A stretch of DNA of 64,000 nt, taken from contig JAKQPS010000176.1 of the NCBI GenBank assembly GCA_029564595.1, forward strand, positions 78,813 through 142,812, given 5' to 3'. This document shows positions 8,523 through 18,111 of this stretch, in pieces (position 1 is the first letter of the stretch; the number at the start of each line of letters is the position of its first letter). Made by a program: the position numbers and the translations under genes. The stretch is from a bacterium. Lineage in GTDB: Bacteria; UBP15; UBA6099. Under the pieces are notes generated by a model, which was not told the DNA's origin, ran no database searches, and was given only the letters and a program-made list of their open reading frames with translations.

Positions 8523-10640
8523 TTATGGAGAAGCGATTTTTAGGATCACGCCTCTATTTGTTTTAATCCAGTAGCCTTTCCATGCGGATAGGCTGAATGA
8601 ACTGTTGCTCAGCCGGGCGGTGTAAGAACCGGAAGAATAGTCGTAAATATATCGGGACACCCATCCGATGGCTTCCGCTTCTGAGAGGGGGACTTCCGCC
8701 GGATTGTCCGTCAGCGCAACCCTGATACTGGAATCCGCCCACGGCACGGCGGCGTTGAATGGATTCCCGAACATGTTCCATCCGGAACCGAGAGGAACGG
8801 ACGCGGTTGAACCGGAAGACCGAGGGCAACCGTTTGCGGTTATGGGAGCGGGCGCCGTGTTGTTGAACCAGAATCCCCTGCCCGTCTGGCCGACTCCGGG
8901 AAATCCCGCGTCTGTGTCGGCGTAGAAAAGCTGTGTCGCGGGAGAATACGCTATGAGAGAGCCGGTATAGCTCAAAGCCGTCGCGGGCGCGGACGCGTTC
9001 GGCACGAACGGCAGAGAAACGAGATGCCACCCCGCCGCGAGGTTTCCGGATGTGAACGCGTTCGAGCATCCTGCGACCGCCGTCAGGCTGAGCGTGAAGC
9101 TCAGAGGCTCTCCGGAAACCGCCAGCGGGCTTGTGTTGTTCACCACTATCACTATTTTCGAGTAAGACGAGCCGAAGCCTTCGAGCGTGGTCGAGCCTGT
9201 TCCTGCCGCCGCGATGTCCAGATTGCTTACGGAGAACCCGCCTCCGCTGTTCACCGCTATTGCCGCCAGTTTCCATGTGGCGGAAGAAGGCCCGGTGAAG
9301 CTTATCGTCACCCTTCGCGCTGTCGTGTCCGGCGCGGTCACGGAGTAATACCTTGCGGCCAGATGCGCCAGCGTCTGCGTGCGCGACACCGGGAACGTCG
9401 ATGACAGCGCGGTCACAGTCACGTCCGGGAAATCCGGATGCGAACCGTCAACGAAATCTTTCGTGTAAAACGCCGTCGAGTAGTCCCTGTATACAGTCTC
9501 GATGTCCGTCCCGTACCCGGAAAGCAGAGAATCTATTAGCGGGACTTCGGTGACTTGTTCGGCGCACCACGTCTGGGCCGACAGCGAAAGGCAGTTCTGC
9601 TGAAGAGCTTTCCACAGGTCCATTACGAACTTGTCGCCCGTCACCCGTTCAGTGATATATCTTAAAAAAATCGCCGAGCCGTATTCGAGACCGCGGTCGG
9701 CTTTGTCTATAGGCTCGGATGTTCGGCTTTTCCTGTAAGTATCCACAAAGCCGAGATAGTCGTTCACGTCCGGATACACCTTTTCCTCCATCCACACAGA
9801 GGACATCTCCATGAGCCACGTGGAGGGGGAAATATGGTTCATGCCGAACTGGACGGCGTGGAAGAATTCATGCGCGGCCAGCACTTGGCTGAATTCTTCA
9901 AGAGTAATGCCTCCAAACCCATATGTGGCGTAATCGTTGTCTACTTCTATGAAAGATTCCGCGTAGGAGGGGTTGCTGTATTCAGTCGTTGTATGCGTGC
10001 GGCCGACATAGCCAGTCGGAATACCTGAATAGTCATTCATCAGATCGCAGACGTAAACCTCGTATTTTCCGCCGGTGGAAGTTCTGGGAGGGGCCGGAAG
10101 ACCGAGTTCGTTTATCTGTACGTCCCACACTTTTTCATAAATCGCCGCCAGCATATCTATGTAGTCCGCCGCCGCCGCGTGAGAGCCTGTAGCCGTATAA
10201 ATAATTTTAAAATTGGTAGTGACTCGGGTTGAAAGCGTAGAACTTGAAAGAGCGCTCTGGCAGGTCGTGGACGAGCCGAAGTTCAGCCACAGCCGCTGAT
10301 TTCCTTCCCAGTCGGTGACCTGAATTACCGAGGAAAGAGACTCGCGGGTCTGGGGCGAAAGGTTGTCCCAATTGCGGACGAGGCGAAGTCCCGCAAGAGT
10401 CGCGTCTACGCCGGGCCTGTGAGGCTCGGAAACGCCGATTCTGTCCGCCTCCGCCCCTTGAAGCTCCGCCTGCGCTCCCTCTTCGTAATAGTATCTGAAA
10501 TCATTGACAATGTCGGCTTCGGAAAAAGGCGTTTCTGCGAATACCGCTTGCGAAACGACCGCAACCGCGAATATAACCGCCACAAATGCTCTTTTTATGA
10601 GCGCCGCTCTTTTTACCTGTTGCATCACAGTTTTCTTCAT
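8523..10640 (-). CDS. Secreted HExxH metallopeptidase with C-terminal beta modules
   Basis: The 705-residue exported protein has a signal peptide of about 35 residues and a catalytic region (about 60-420) carrying H257-E-F-F-H261. The following W-L-M-E-M-S-S-V-W-M-E-E segment supplies the likely third glutamate ligand (E278, or E285/E286), as in gluzincin-type proteases. The second half is Ser/Thr/Gly-rich and beta-sheet-like. It ends in two G-W-(H/N) repeats (A-G-W-H-L-V-S-L-P and S-G-W-N-M-F-G-N-P) and a G-Y-W-I-K stretch, closely resembling the C terminus of the giant protein encoded next. An AT-rich promoter-like TATAAT lies on the minus strand at 10660-10665. AAGGA abuts the first ATG, so the start could instead be the ATG five codons later. 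Confidence 0.75.
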   Translation of the reverse strand: MKKTVMQQVKRAALIKRAFVAVIFAVAVVSQAVFAETPFSEADIVNDFRYYYEEGAQAELQGAEADRIGVSEPHRPGVDATLAGLRLVRNWDNLSPQTRESLSSVIQVTDWEGNQRLWLNFGSSTTCQSALSSSTLSTRVTTNFKIIYTATGSHAAAADYIDMLAAIYEKVWDVQINELGLPAPPRTSTGGKYEVYVCDLMNDYSGIPTGYVGRTHTTTEYSNPSYAESFIEVDNDYATYGFGGITLEEFSQVLAAHEFFHAVQFGMNHISPSTWLMEMSSVWMEEKVYPDVNDYLGFVDTYRKSRTSEPIDKADRGLEYGSAIFLRYITERVTGDKFVMDLWKALQQNCLSLSAQTWCAEQVTEVPLIDSLLSGYGTDIETVYRDYSTAFYTKDFVDGSHPDFPDVTVTALSSTFPVSRTQTLAHLAARYYSVTAPDTTARRVTISFTGPSSATWKLAAIAVNSGGGFSVSNLDIAAAGTGSTTLEGFGSSYSKIVIVVNNTSPLAVSGEPLSFTLSLTAVAGCSNAFTSGNLAAGWHLVSLPFVPNASAPATALSYTGSLIAYSPATQLFYADTDAGFPGVGQTGRGFWFNNTAPAPITANGCPRSSGSTASVPLGSGWNMFGNPFNAAVPWADSSIRVALTDNPAEVPLSEAEAIGWVSRYIYDYSSGSYTARLSNSSFSLSAWKGYWIKTNRGVILKIASP

Positions 10641-10659
10641 TCCTTAATAATAATCCCTA

Positions 10660-10665
10660 TTATAA
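10660..10665 (-). promoter_or_regulatory. Candidate -10 element for the metallopeptidase gene
   Basis: A perfect TATAAT on the minus strand sits about 20 bases before the start of the 705-residue peptidase, in a very AT-rich gap. The matching -35 (TTATGA, 17-bp spacing) is weak. Confidence 0.35.
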
Positions 10666-10764
10666 ATTAATTCAAAATTAATCATAATGGAATAACTGTT
10701 ATCGGCAATGGAAAAAGCAGAAATATATTTCTTCGCCAAGGGAATAAATGGCGGGGTTCAGGAG

Positions 10765-13700
10765 TTATTCTTCGATGACGAACATGCTCGGAAAAACAAG
10801 CGCGCAACCGTCGCGATTCGCTTTGAGAGCGAAACCGCGCCACGGTTCGATAGTGACGCCATCCGTAATGCCGTACGGGCCGTCAAAATCGTTGGCGGCT
10901 GGATCGAACAGCCATATATTTGCGTCCGTGCATTCAGCGGCCTGAGTTGAACCCAGCGCGGACACCGTTCCATAGTAATCGACGGCTATCGACGCGCTCC
11001 ATGTCATTGATTTGTCGTATGGCACGCCGACGATATTCCATCCTTCTCTAATCGGGACGAGATTCGTGTTAGATTTGACGCCAGTGGCGGTGATTGTGCG
11101 GGCGGTTGGGAAAAATACCCAATACGCAATGCCGGGGACGGTGGGGTCCATTCCGACGTTGAAAACATATGTGTTGTTTTTGAGTTGGAAGAACTGCAGG
11201 TCTGTAACGCCGAGCGCCAGTCCGGGAGAGTAGCTGATAGAAGGCTGCATAGGGATTCCGACCAAGTTCCATCCGGGCTGAAAGTCGTGATTCATAACGA
11301 CGGGTGGCACTGAACGCACGATGATTATGGCGGCGGGGCTGAAGTCGCTGACGTTGCCCGCCAAGTCGGTGGCGCGGGCATATACGTAGTTGACTCCGAA
11401 CTGCAGACCAGAGATATACATCGAGTATGAGCCGTTCGAGGCGGTTATCGCTTTGCCGTCCGGCGTCGGCTTGACGTCTGGAATGTTGACGCACGCCGAA
11501 TTGGCGTATGACCATATCTGAAGAGTCCCGCAGGACTGGCTGGTATAGTCCTCGTCTATGCGGCCGTCGCCGTCGTTGTCTATGCCGTCGTCTGCGGTAA
11601 GCGGGGTTATGCGCAATACGGCGAACGCTTCGACCGTCGCGTAAACCTCCGGCAATCCTCCCTGATCCAGAACTATGCCTGAACCTGTCGTCTGATCGAA
11701 ATATGTTTCGACGTTCTGAAGAGTAAGCGAAGGAGCGCGCGGAGGCTTGGTGTCGATTACGAACCTGTCCCCGATCAGAGGCGCGGAGGCGGAAGCTTGG
11801 TTTCCGGCGACATCCGTCGCGTTCATCGTAACGTAAGCAATGCCGTCCTCGTGAGTCGAGCCGTTGTCCGTCATGGCCTGATATGAGTAAGAATAAAGAA
11901 AATCGCTGCCTGAGACCGCAGTCACAGCCGCGGAAACCGCGTCGCCGGTTCCCTGCTGCTCTACATTCACTGTGGGAGCCTCGTCTAGCAACTCATAGGA
12001 TCGGATTCTCATATATATATTGCCTGCCTTGGTGATTGGCAGGAGATTGATATCCTTATCGATTGTGAATGAAAAATTAGAGTCCTTCCAATATGTGATT
12101 TCGAACTTGGGAGGTTTGGTGTCGATGGCGAGATATCCGCCAATGTCAGGAACGGTTCCGGCGGGAGTGGTGTTGCCCTGTTTGTCCGTGCCGATTACGA
12201 CAATTTTCGCGTCGCCGTCCACATAGGTGGGAGAGCTTTCGGCGCTTACCAAGAACGAGCCTTTGAACTGTGTGAACGAGCCGCCGATGGAAGTTGTGGT
12301 AACGTTTGCGACGCCATAGCTGCCTTGAGTTTCCACGCTGAATTTCGGCGGGTTCGGATTGCCGCTCAATTCGAGGTCTTCTGACGCTGAAATGAGCATA
12401 TAGACCATGCCGGCTTTTGCCGTCTGTTTGGTGGAAGCCGGGGTGACGGGCGGCAAAGGCTGGGTTAAATTGGTGTCGCTGAAGTACGTCACGTTGAACT
12501 TTGGCGGGCCGGAATCGCGCACTATGACGCATTTGCCGAGCGCGGCGTTGTAGAACGGGGTGAGCGGCGAGCAACCGCGCGTTCCAGAGTTGCCTCCGGC
12601 GTCTATCACCAGACCTTCGATTATATTCGCCCCTTCCGCGAGGAAAATTCCCGGCGGGTCTTCGTCGATAAGGCCGTCAAAGTCGTCGTCTGAGCCGTTT
12701 ACCGGATCTTCGTCGACAGCTCCGTCGCTGTCGTAATCGATTCCCAGAGAGAACTGACCGGCGGCGTTGGTAAAAACAGTTCCAATATACAGGTTATTTA
12801 CATATATATTGACGCGAGAGTTGGCTTCCGCAGGGTTGGCCGTAAAGCCGGTCAGCGGCGAAGTGGTCAGAGTGGTGGGCGTTGTGACGCCGTTGAAGAT
12901 CGGCGGGCCGGGAGGCTCGGTGTCAACGTTGAACGCGTACACCACGCTCGACGAGCTTCTGTTGAAAGCCTGATCGTAAGAGTAAATTCTCCAGTAGTAT
13001 TTTCCGTCCTGAAGTTCATGGGCGAAGCAGGATGAAGCCGTTCCGTCCCAAGAACATTTAGTGTCGGCCACGCACGATGTCTGATCGGAATAGTTCGCGC
13101 ATCTGCCGGGCAGAAGGATGTCCGCCGGCAATATCGTTATGCTGAATGTGGTCGAATAGTTGTCGTCTTGAACGTCTTTGTCCACGATTATAGAAGAGAA
13201 ATTGGATTGTTGAGAGACTTGGACTTTGTACTTTAACATATCGGACGCGCGCGGTGAAATCCTCCAGCGCAGGTTCGGCGTCGAGTCGCTGACTATCTGG
13301 TTGTGAGTCGGCTCTATCGGGGCCGGGGCGGCGGGCGGAACAGTGTCCACCGTGAAGCTGCCTGTCGTGTAGATGACGTTGCCTGCGAGGTCTCTTACGA
13401 AATACGGGCTGTTTGGATCGATGTCTCCGACTGTTATCGAAGCGGTCCCGTTGTACGCCGCGCCTGATACTATGTTGTACGCGCCCGCATAATCGTATTG
13501 AGAATCCGCTTGGTATTCGAGTTCGATATAGCAGCCGCTTCCGGGTTGAGGGCCGAACGAGCCGACATCCTCGTCAATGTGTCCGTCGCCGTCGTCGTCT
13601 ATGCCGTTAAGGTATTCCTCGTCGATGAGTCCGTCGCAGTCGTTATCCAGCCCGTCATTGAGGACGGGCGTGGCGTGGAAGTTCGCCTGTTTGACGCGGG

Positions 13701-16700
13701 CGCGGAAGGAGTCGCCGACATATTTCGACACCGAGCAGGCCACTCGAACACCGTCGCCGTCCGGCGTCAACTCCAGCTCTCCCTCGACGCCGTTTCGGTT
13801 GACGTCCAGTCCGGCGAGCAGAGGCGTTGCCGCGCACTGGATTTCAGGGGGCTGCGAGTCCACCATGAATTTGTCGCCTGACGCGGGAGCCTGATGATTC
13901 AGGATGTTTCCATACAGGTCTCGCGTTGTGAAATACAAATACGCCAAACCGTCCGAATAGACTTGTCCGGCTCCTATTGCGTCCACTTGAAAATCCGCTT
14001 TAAAGACGGTGTTGGAACCCGGAGGCCACGGGGTGGCGGTAAACGGGCCGGCTTTCTTCTGTCCCTGCTGCCATGTCTCGAAAGTCGGCTCATAACCGCT
14101 TGGTATCGGCTCATGCGAAGTGATAATTAGACAAACGGCCTGATTCGGGTTGCTCGTGGTGTCGCTGGTGACAGGCGTTCCGTCCGGCAGGGTGGGCATT
14201 GGCTCGGTGCAATCAATGTCGCTGAAATAAGCCACCGAGAGCTGCGGGGGAAGGGTGTCTATGCCGAAAGTGAAATAAGGCGTCGCGGTGGCGGTCATCG
14301 GCAATGGATTCCATGGGCCGATGTTGCCCGCCTTGTCGAACGCGGCTACCCGCCAGTAATACGGCTCGTCGAGCGTTCTCTGCGGCATGGTGGGCAGGTT
14401 GATGGAGACCTGATTGACCGAGTTGTTGTTTATCACAAGAGTGCCGTCGTCGAAGCCGGCAGTGGTCGAGACCTGAAGCCACCATTTGGATATTTCCCAA
14501 CCGGCGGTGGCTCCAGCGGCGCACGGAACTCCAAGGTAGTTTTGAGTTACGCTCACATCCTCGTCGATAAATCCGTCGCCGTCGTCGTCAATCCCGTTAT
14601 AGCATTCCTCGTCCGTTCTGCCGTCGAAGTCGTTGTCCGTTCCGTCTGACAACATAGTCCACTTGAGGGTCGGGTTGTTCACGGTCGGGGCGGAGGGGGA
14701 ACAAGACATTGCGGCGCGGGCGATTATGCCGTCGCAGGGCGCGACCGGCAGGGACGCCGAGGGAACGCCCGGCGGCGTCATGCGAATCGCGAAGAACTGC
14801 CCGCTGCTGATGGCCGTGTCAGGCTCGGCGGTCCCGAATTCAGGAATAACCCAGTTGGGAATCCCGTCCGGCAAACCGGGAGGATATGTGTCGTCGCTTA
14901 GTTTTCCGCTGTCGTACTGGTCGGCGGCGGCCTGATAGTCGTAGCGGTGCCATTTGCGGTTGTGCATCTGGTCGCGCGCTTCTATGGTTATGGCCGCGTA
15001 CCCGTCGTTGTGCGTGGCGGCAGCCACCGCGTGGCAGCCTCTGAATGTTTTGCATCTGTTTGTGGCGTCGTCATACGCGTTGCAGCCTGAGCCTGTGCAG
15101 TAGTCGCAGGTCGGGCTTTGATTGCAGGTGGCGTACACCTGTTCCTGAACCCATTCGTCCGGCTGCGGTTTGCCCATGTACGCCGGGACTCTCGAATCGG
15201 GTTTGAAGATGTAAACGGAAGGAGTCGCGCCGAGGAAGTCGTCCGTCGATTCCACTTCGAAATAAACGGTTCCCTCCGGAACGATCGACATGGTCTGAGT
15301 TGTGACGCCGCCGTCGTTGTCGTGGTCGACAATCGCAAAAGTCGAAGAGTATGAACTGTTCGAATAATACCTAGCGCGCAGAGTCGGCGGGCTGTTGTCG
15401 AAGGAGACTGAGCCGCCGGCCGTCGGAGCAACCGCGTCAACTTCGTTGCCCACGCCGTCAGAGGCTGTGAATGTGACGGCGTAAATCCCTTCGTCTTCTA
15501 TTCCGGGAAGAGTCGGCGCGCCGGAAATATCCCATCTGTATCTGTAAACAGTCTGCCCGAAGGGAAGCCCGACGCATTCGGGATGCGTGGTCAATCCGTC
15601 CTGAGTGCAGACGACGGTCATTTTATTGTCGGTGTGAGCCACGCCGGGAACGCGCGCGCGCGGGTCGGGGCCGGTGATGAATATTCTCGGATGCGGCAGG
15701 CATCTGGGCGAAGCGGTGTTGTACGTCTGGTGGAAACTGTAATAGTAGTTGGGCGAACAGAAGTACGACGCCGAGTCCTTTCCGGCGACTCCGTTGGCTA
15801 TCTCGTCGACATATCCGTTGCCGTCGTTGTCTATGCGGTCGTTGACGTTGTACGGAGGGCGAGTCACTCCCGCGCACCAGCTCGTATCCTCGTCTATCTG
15901 ACCGTCCGCGTCGTTGTCCACGTTGTCAAACCCGCAGGCTTCTTCATCCGTAGAGCCATCGACATCTCTGTCCACAAACGGCGCTGCGGCAACGTTCCAG
16001 ACATCGCCGTCTCCGGCCATCACAGGCGCGCCGTAGCGGTTATACACTAAAGGAACGCCGTATTGGTTTTCGGGCGCGAACAGTGGTTCGCTGACCGTTA
16101 TTTTCAAATGTATGTATCGGGGCGGCGTCACGTCGCAGGTGGCGGGATTGAACCTGCAAGCGTTGCTGGTGACCACCGGATTGCCAAAAGTGTCGAGAGG
16201 AAACTTGTCTGAAAACCCTGTCGCTTCGTCAAATTGCGTGTAGTAATCGACGGACAGGAACTGAGGCGGTTTGCTGTCCGGAGCCAAGCATTTCTCAAAA
16301 GCGGTCACTGATGGATTATTTAACTCCTCCATCGTCGCGCTTGTGTTTCCGGCTGTGTCTATAAGCCTCATTACATAGCAATACGTGGTCGGCGGATTAG
16401 CAAATCTGTCGGCATTGAGCGAAGGTATAGTGTCGAGCAAATAGTCCACATCTCCGGGAAAAACCGAGCCTGCTATGTTTCCCGTCGTGGCGTATGGGGT
16501 TGGCCACTGCCTTCTTATCGACTGAACCAGACTCCAAGACATGCTTTTGTTGCACTGCCAGCATGTTTCGCCGTCCGGGCCGCAGGAAGGACAACTTTTT
16601 CCATTGGCTCCGTCGGGGTCGCCTCCGAACTCGCCGGTCGGATCATTCACGAGGAAATTCCATAATGAGCCGCCGTTGGGCATCGGAACTATCGGCAATG

Positions 16701-17214
16701 TCCTCAGTTTTCCCGCGTCCGTCTTCGGCTTCTTCCTGTCCAGCCGGATTCCATTCGGATATCTCCATAACTTGCCGCTGTTCTGCTCCGGGAGATAAAG
16801 CTCGCACCAGATTTCATTGTTGACCAGATCGAGCGTCGCTATTGCGACTTGGTCGAAATCAGTTATGTTGATATATGGGAACGTAACGTTGTTAGTGTCG
16901 TCTGTTTGGAAGCTGGCCTGCTGATGCGTTATGTTCACCCTCGTGGCTCCGCACATAAGGTACATCGTGTTGAATCCGAGAGTGTCTCCGTCCGTGAATC
17001 CCTCAATGCCTCTTATCCTCATGATGGGTCCGGGAACGGCTTGTGTCGCGTCTGCTTGAAGCTCGACGTAAGACACATCGCTTCCAATCGGTCTGCTAGC
17101 CTTCGACACAGCGGCCTGCGCGCCCGACGACCAAAACGCCAATAACGCCGCCAGCCCTAAAACAATGGCAAGCCTAACGACCATCGGCGTTGTTGTCCGA
17201 CCGTTAAGAATCAT
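10765..17214 (-). CDS. Giant secreted multidomain protein with MopE/thrombospondin-type calcium loops
   Basis: The 2149-residue product has an N-terminal signal sequence (hydrophobic core about residues 13-34). It contains ten loops of the form D-x-D-x-D-G-x-x-D-E, for example N-G-I-D-D-D-G-D-G-F-I-D-E-D, mostly in pairs. These resemble thrombospondin type 3 or MopE metal-binding motifs and should bind Ca2+. Between them repeat beta-sandwich segments opening with variants of D-T-x-P-P, typical of bacterial Ig-like folds, and a local Cys-rich stretch near residue 215. The C terminus carries two G-W-N-(L/I)-V-G modules shared with the neighbouring metallopeptidase. I infer an extracellular, surface-associated structural or adhesive protein. 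The ATG at 17214 has only a weak GGGAAA upstream; an ATG ten codons later is also possible. Confidence 0.75.
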   Translation of the reverse strand: MILNGRTTTPMVVRLAIVLGLAALLAFWSSGAQAAVSKASRPIGSDVSYVELQADATQAVPGPIMRIRGIEGFTDGDTLGFNTMYLMCGATRVNITHQQASFQTDDTNNVTFPYINITDFDQVAIATLDLVNNEIWCELYLPEQNSGKLWRYPNGIRLDRKKPKTDAGKLRTLPIVPMPNGGSLWNFLVNDPTGEFGGDPDGANGKSCPSCGPDGETCWQCNKSMSWSLVQSIRRQWPTPYATTGNIAGSVFPGDVDYLLDTIPSLNADRFANPPTTYCYVMRLIDTAGNTSATMEELNNPSVTAFEKCLAPDSKPPQFLSVDYYTQFDEATGFSDKFPLDTFGNPVVTSNACRFNPATCDVTPPRYIHLKITVSEPLFAPENQYGVPLVYNRYGAPVMAGDGDVWNVAAAPFVDRDVDGSTDEEACGFDNVDNDADGQIDEDTSWCAGVTRPPYNVNDRIDNDGNGYVDEIANGVAGKDSASYFCSPNYYYSFHQTYNTASPRCLPHPRIFITGPDPRARVPGVAHTDNKMTVVCTQDGLTTHPECVGLPFGQTVYRYRWDISGAPTLPGIEDEGIYAVTFTASDGVGNEVDAVAPTAGGSVSFDNSPPTLRARYYSNSSYSSTFAIVDHDNDGGVTTQTMSIVPEGTVYFEVESTDDFLGATPSVYIFKPDSRVPAYMGKPQPDEWVQEQVYATCNQSPTCDYCTGSGCNAYDDATNRCKTFRGCHAVAAATHNDGYAAITIEARDQMHNRKWHRYDYQAAADQYDSGKLSDDTYPPGLPDGIPNWVIPEFGTAEPDTAISSGQFFAIRMTPPGVPSASLPVAPCDGIIARAAMSCSPSAPTVNNPTLKWTMLSDGTDNDFDGRTDEECYNGIDDDGDGFIDEDVSVTQNYLGVPCAAGATAGWEISKWWLQVSTTAGFDDGTLVINNNSVNQVSINLPTMPQRTLDEPYYWRVAAFDKAGNIGPWNPLPMTATATPYFTFGIDTLPPQLSVAYFSDIDCTEPMPTLPDGTPVTSDTTSNPNQAVCLIITSHEPIPSGYEPTFETWQQGQKKAGPFTATPWPPGSNTVFKADFQVDAIGAGQVYSDGLAYLYFTTRDLYGNILNHQAPASGDKFMVDSQPPEIQCAATPLLAGLDVNRNGVEGELELTPDGDGVRVACSVSKYVGDSFRARVKQANFHATPVLNDGLDNDCDGLIDEEYLNGIDDDGDGHIDEDVGSFGPQPGSGCYIELEYQADSQYDYAGAYNIVSGAAYNGTASITVGDIDPNSPYFVRDLAGNVIYTTGSFTVDTVPPAAPAPIEPTHNQIVSDSTPNLRWRISPRASDMLKYKVQVSQQSNFSSIIVDKDVQDDNYSTTFSITILPADILLPGRCANYSDQTSCVADTKCSWDGTASSCFAHELQDGKYYWRIYSYDQAFNRSSSSVVYAFNVDTEPPGPPIFNGVTTPTTLTTSPLTGFTANPAEANSRVNIYVNNLYIGTVFTNAAGQFSLGIDYDSDGAVDEDPVNGSDDDFDGLIDEDPPGIFLAEGANIIEGLVIDAGGNSGTRGCSPLTPFYNAALGKCVIVRDSGPPKFNVTYFSDTNLTQPLPPVTPASTKQTAKAGMVYMLISASEDLELSGNPNPPKFSVETQGSYGVANVTTTSIGGSFTQFKGSFLVSAESSPTYVDGDAKIVVIGTDKQGNTTPAGTVPDIGGYLAIDTKPPKFEITYWKDSNFSFTIDKDINLLPITKAGNIYMRIRSYELLDEAPTVNVEQQGTGDAVSAAVTAVSGSDFLYSYSYQAMTDNGSTHEDGIAYVTMNATDVAGNQASASAPLIGDRFVIDTKPPRAPSLTLQNVETYFDQTTGSGIVLDQGGLPEVYATVEAFAVLRITPLTADDGIDNDGDGRIDEDYTSQSCGTLQIWSYANSACVNIPDVKPTPDGKAITASNGSYSMYISGLQFGVNYVYARATDLAGNVSDFSPAAIIIVRSVPPVVMNHDFQPGWNLVGIPMQPSISYSPGLALGVTDLQFFQLKNNTYVFNVGMDPTVPGIAYWVFFPTARTITATGVKSNTNLVPIREGWNIVGVPYDKSMTWSASIAVDYYGTVSALGSTQAAECTDANIWLFDPAANDFDGPYGITDGVTIEPWRGFALKANRDGCALVFPSMFVIEE

Positions 17215-17315
17215 ATTTCCCGACTTTCAACTTTCGACCTTATTTTACCATACAGTGTTAAAACACAACAAGTTTTTAATATAGATTAAGCGTGACAAAT
17301 AAGTGATAAAGATGG

Positions 17316-17951
17316 TTATTCCACGTAATTAAATGCGAAAATGGGCACTGGATCTTCAAGATTCAGTATGAATTTTAATTCTGTTCCCGTGTCCGCAGTA
17401 TGGTAAGGGACACCCCCGGCCCGGACGGCCTCGAAGGTTTTTACCATCGCGGAATTGTCGTAATGAACAAGACCGTAGACGGATTTGAAGCCGCAGTCCC
17501 GCGCCACGATGAGCAGATAATTGAGAAGCGCCGTCCCGATGCCGTTCCCCTGCCACGGGTCTCCGATGACTATCGCCATCTCGGCGGTTCCCTCCTCGTC
17601 TTTGGGCGTGTTGTATCTGGCCGAGCCTGTTATCATGGGCGCGCCGTCTTTGGTTTCCTCGGACACTATGGCCATGTGGCGGACGTAATCGATATTGGTG
17701 AAGCGGCTGAGCTTGGAAGGAGGGATTCTCGCGGATGTGAAAAACCTGTGGAATATCGTCTGTTTGGAGAACGCGCTGTAGAGGCGTATCATCAGGTCGT
17801 TGTCTCCGGGATGCACCGGCCTGAACGTCATCTCCCTGCCCCGCGCCACAACTTTCTTCACATATTTCGCCGGATAGTTTTCGGGCAGCACATAGTCAGG
17901 GTCGCTCTGATACGAGCCTCCGGGCATCTGAAAGTCAATGCCTACTACCAT
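17316..17951 (-). CDS. GNAT-family N-acetyltransferase
   Basis: The 211-residue protein carries a GNAT fold from about residue 40. The acetyl-CoA pyrophosphate loop appears as Q134-G-N-G-I-G after the V-I-G-D-P-W strand end, and a V-H-Y-D-N-S-A-M segment lies toward the C terminus. The sequence T-F-R-P-V-H-P-G-D before the first helix resembles the stand-alone acetyltransferase domains related to protein lysine acetyltransferase Pat, but the substrate cannot be assigned. It is cytoplasmic and monocistronic; the neighbouring secretome and aconitase genes give no functional clue. The ATG has GAAAGG about 13 bases upstream. Confidence 0.8.
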   Translation of the reverse strand: MVVGIDFQMPGGSYQSDPDYVLPENYPAKYVKKVVARGREMTFRPVHPGDNDLMIRLYSAFSKQTIFHRFFTSARIPPSKLSRFTNIDYVRHMAIVSEETKDGAPMITGSARYNTPKDEEGTAEMAIVIGDPWQGNGIGTALLNYLLIVARDCGFKSVYGLVHYDNSAMVKTFEAVRAGGVPYHTADTGTELKFILNLEDPVPIFAFNYVE

Positions 17952-18111
17952 GATACGGAGAACCTTTCTTTTAACTATATGATAAACGAGAATGCGGATT
18001 CAGCGCAAGGCGGGCAAGCCCGATTCGGTTTGATTCATGATTGATGTTAATGCCGTCTACTCTGCGATTGCCGGCTTATTGCGGAAAGTCGCGCTCCGGC
18101 TCTGCCGGGTA

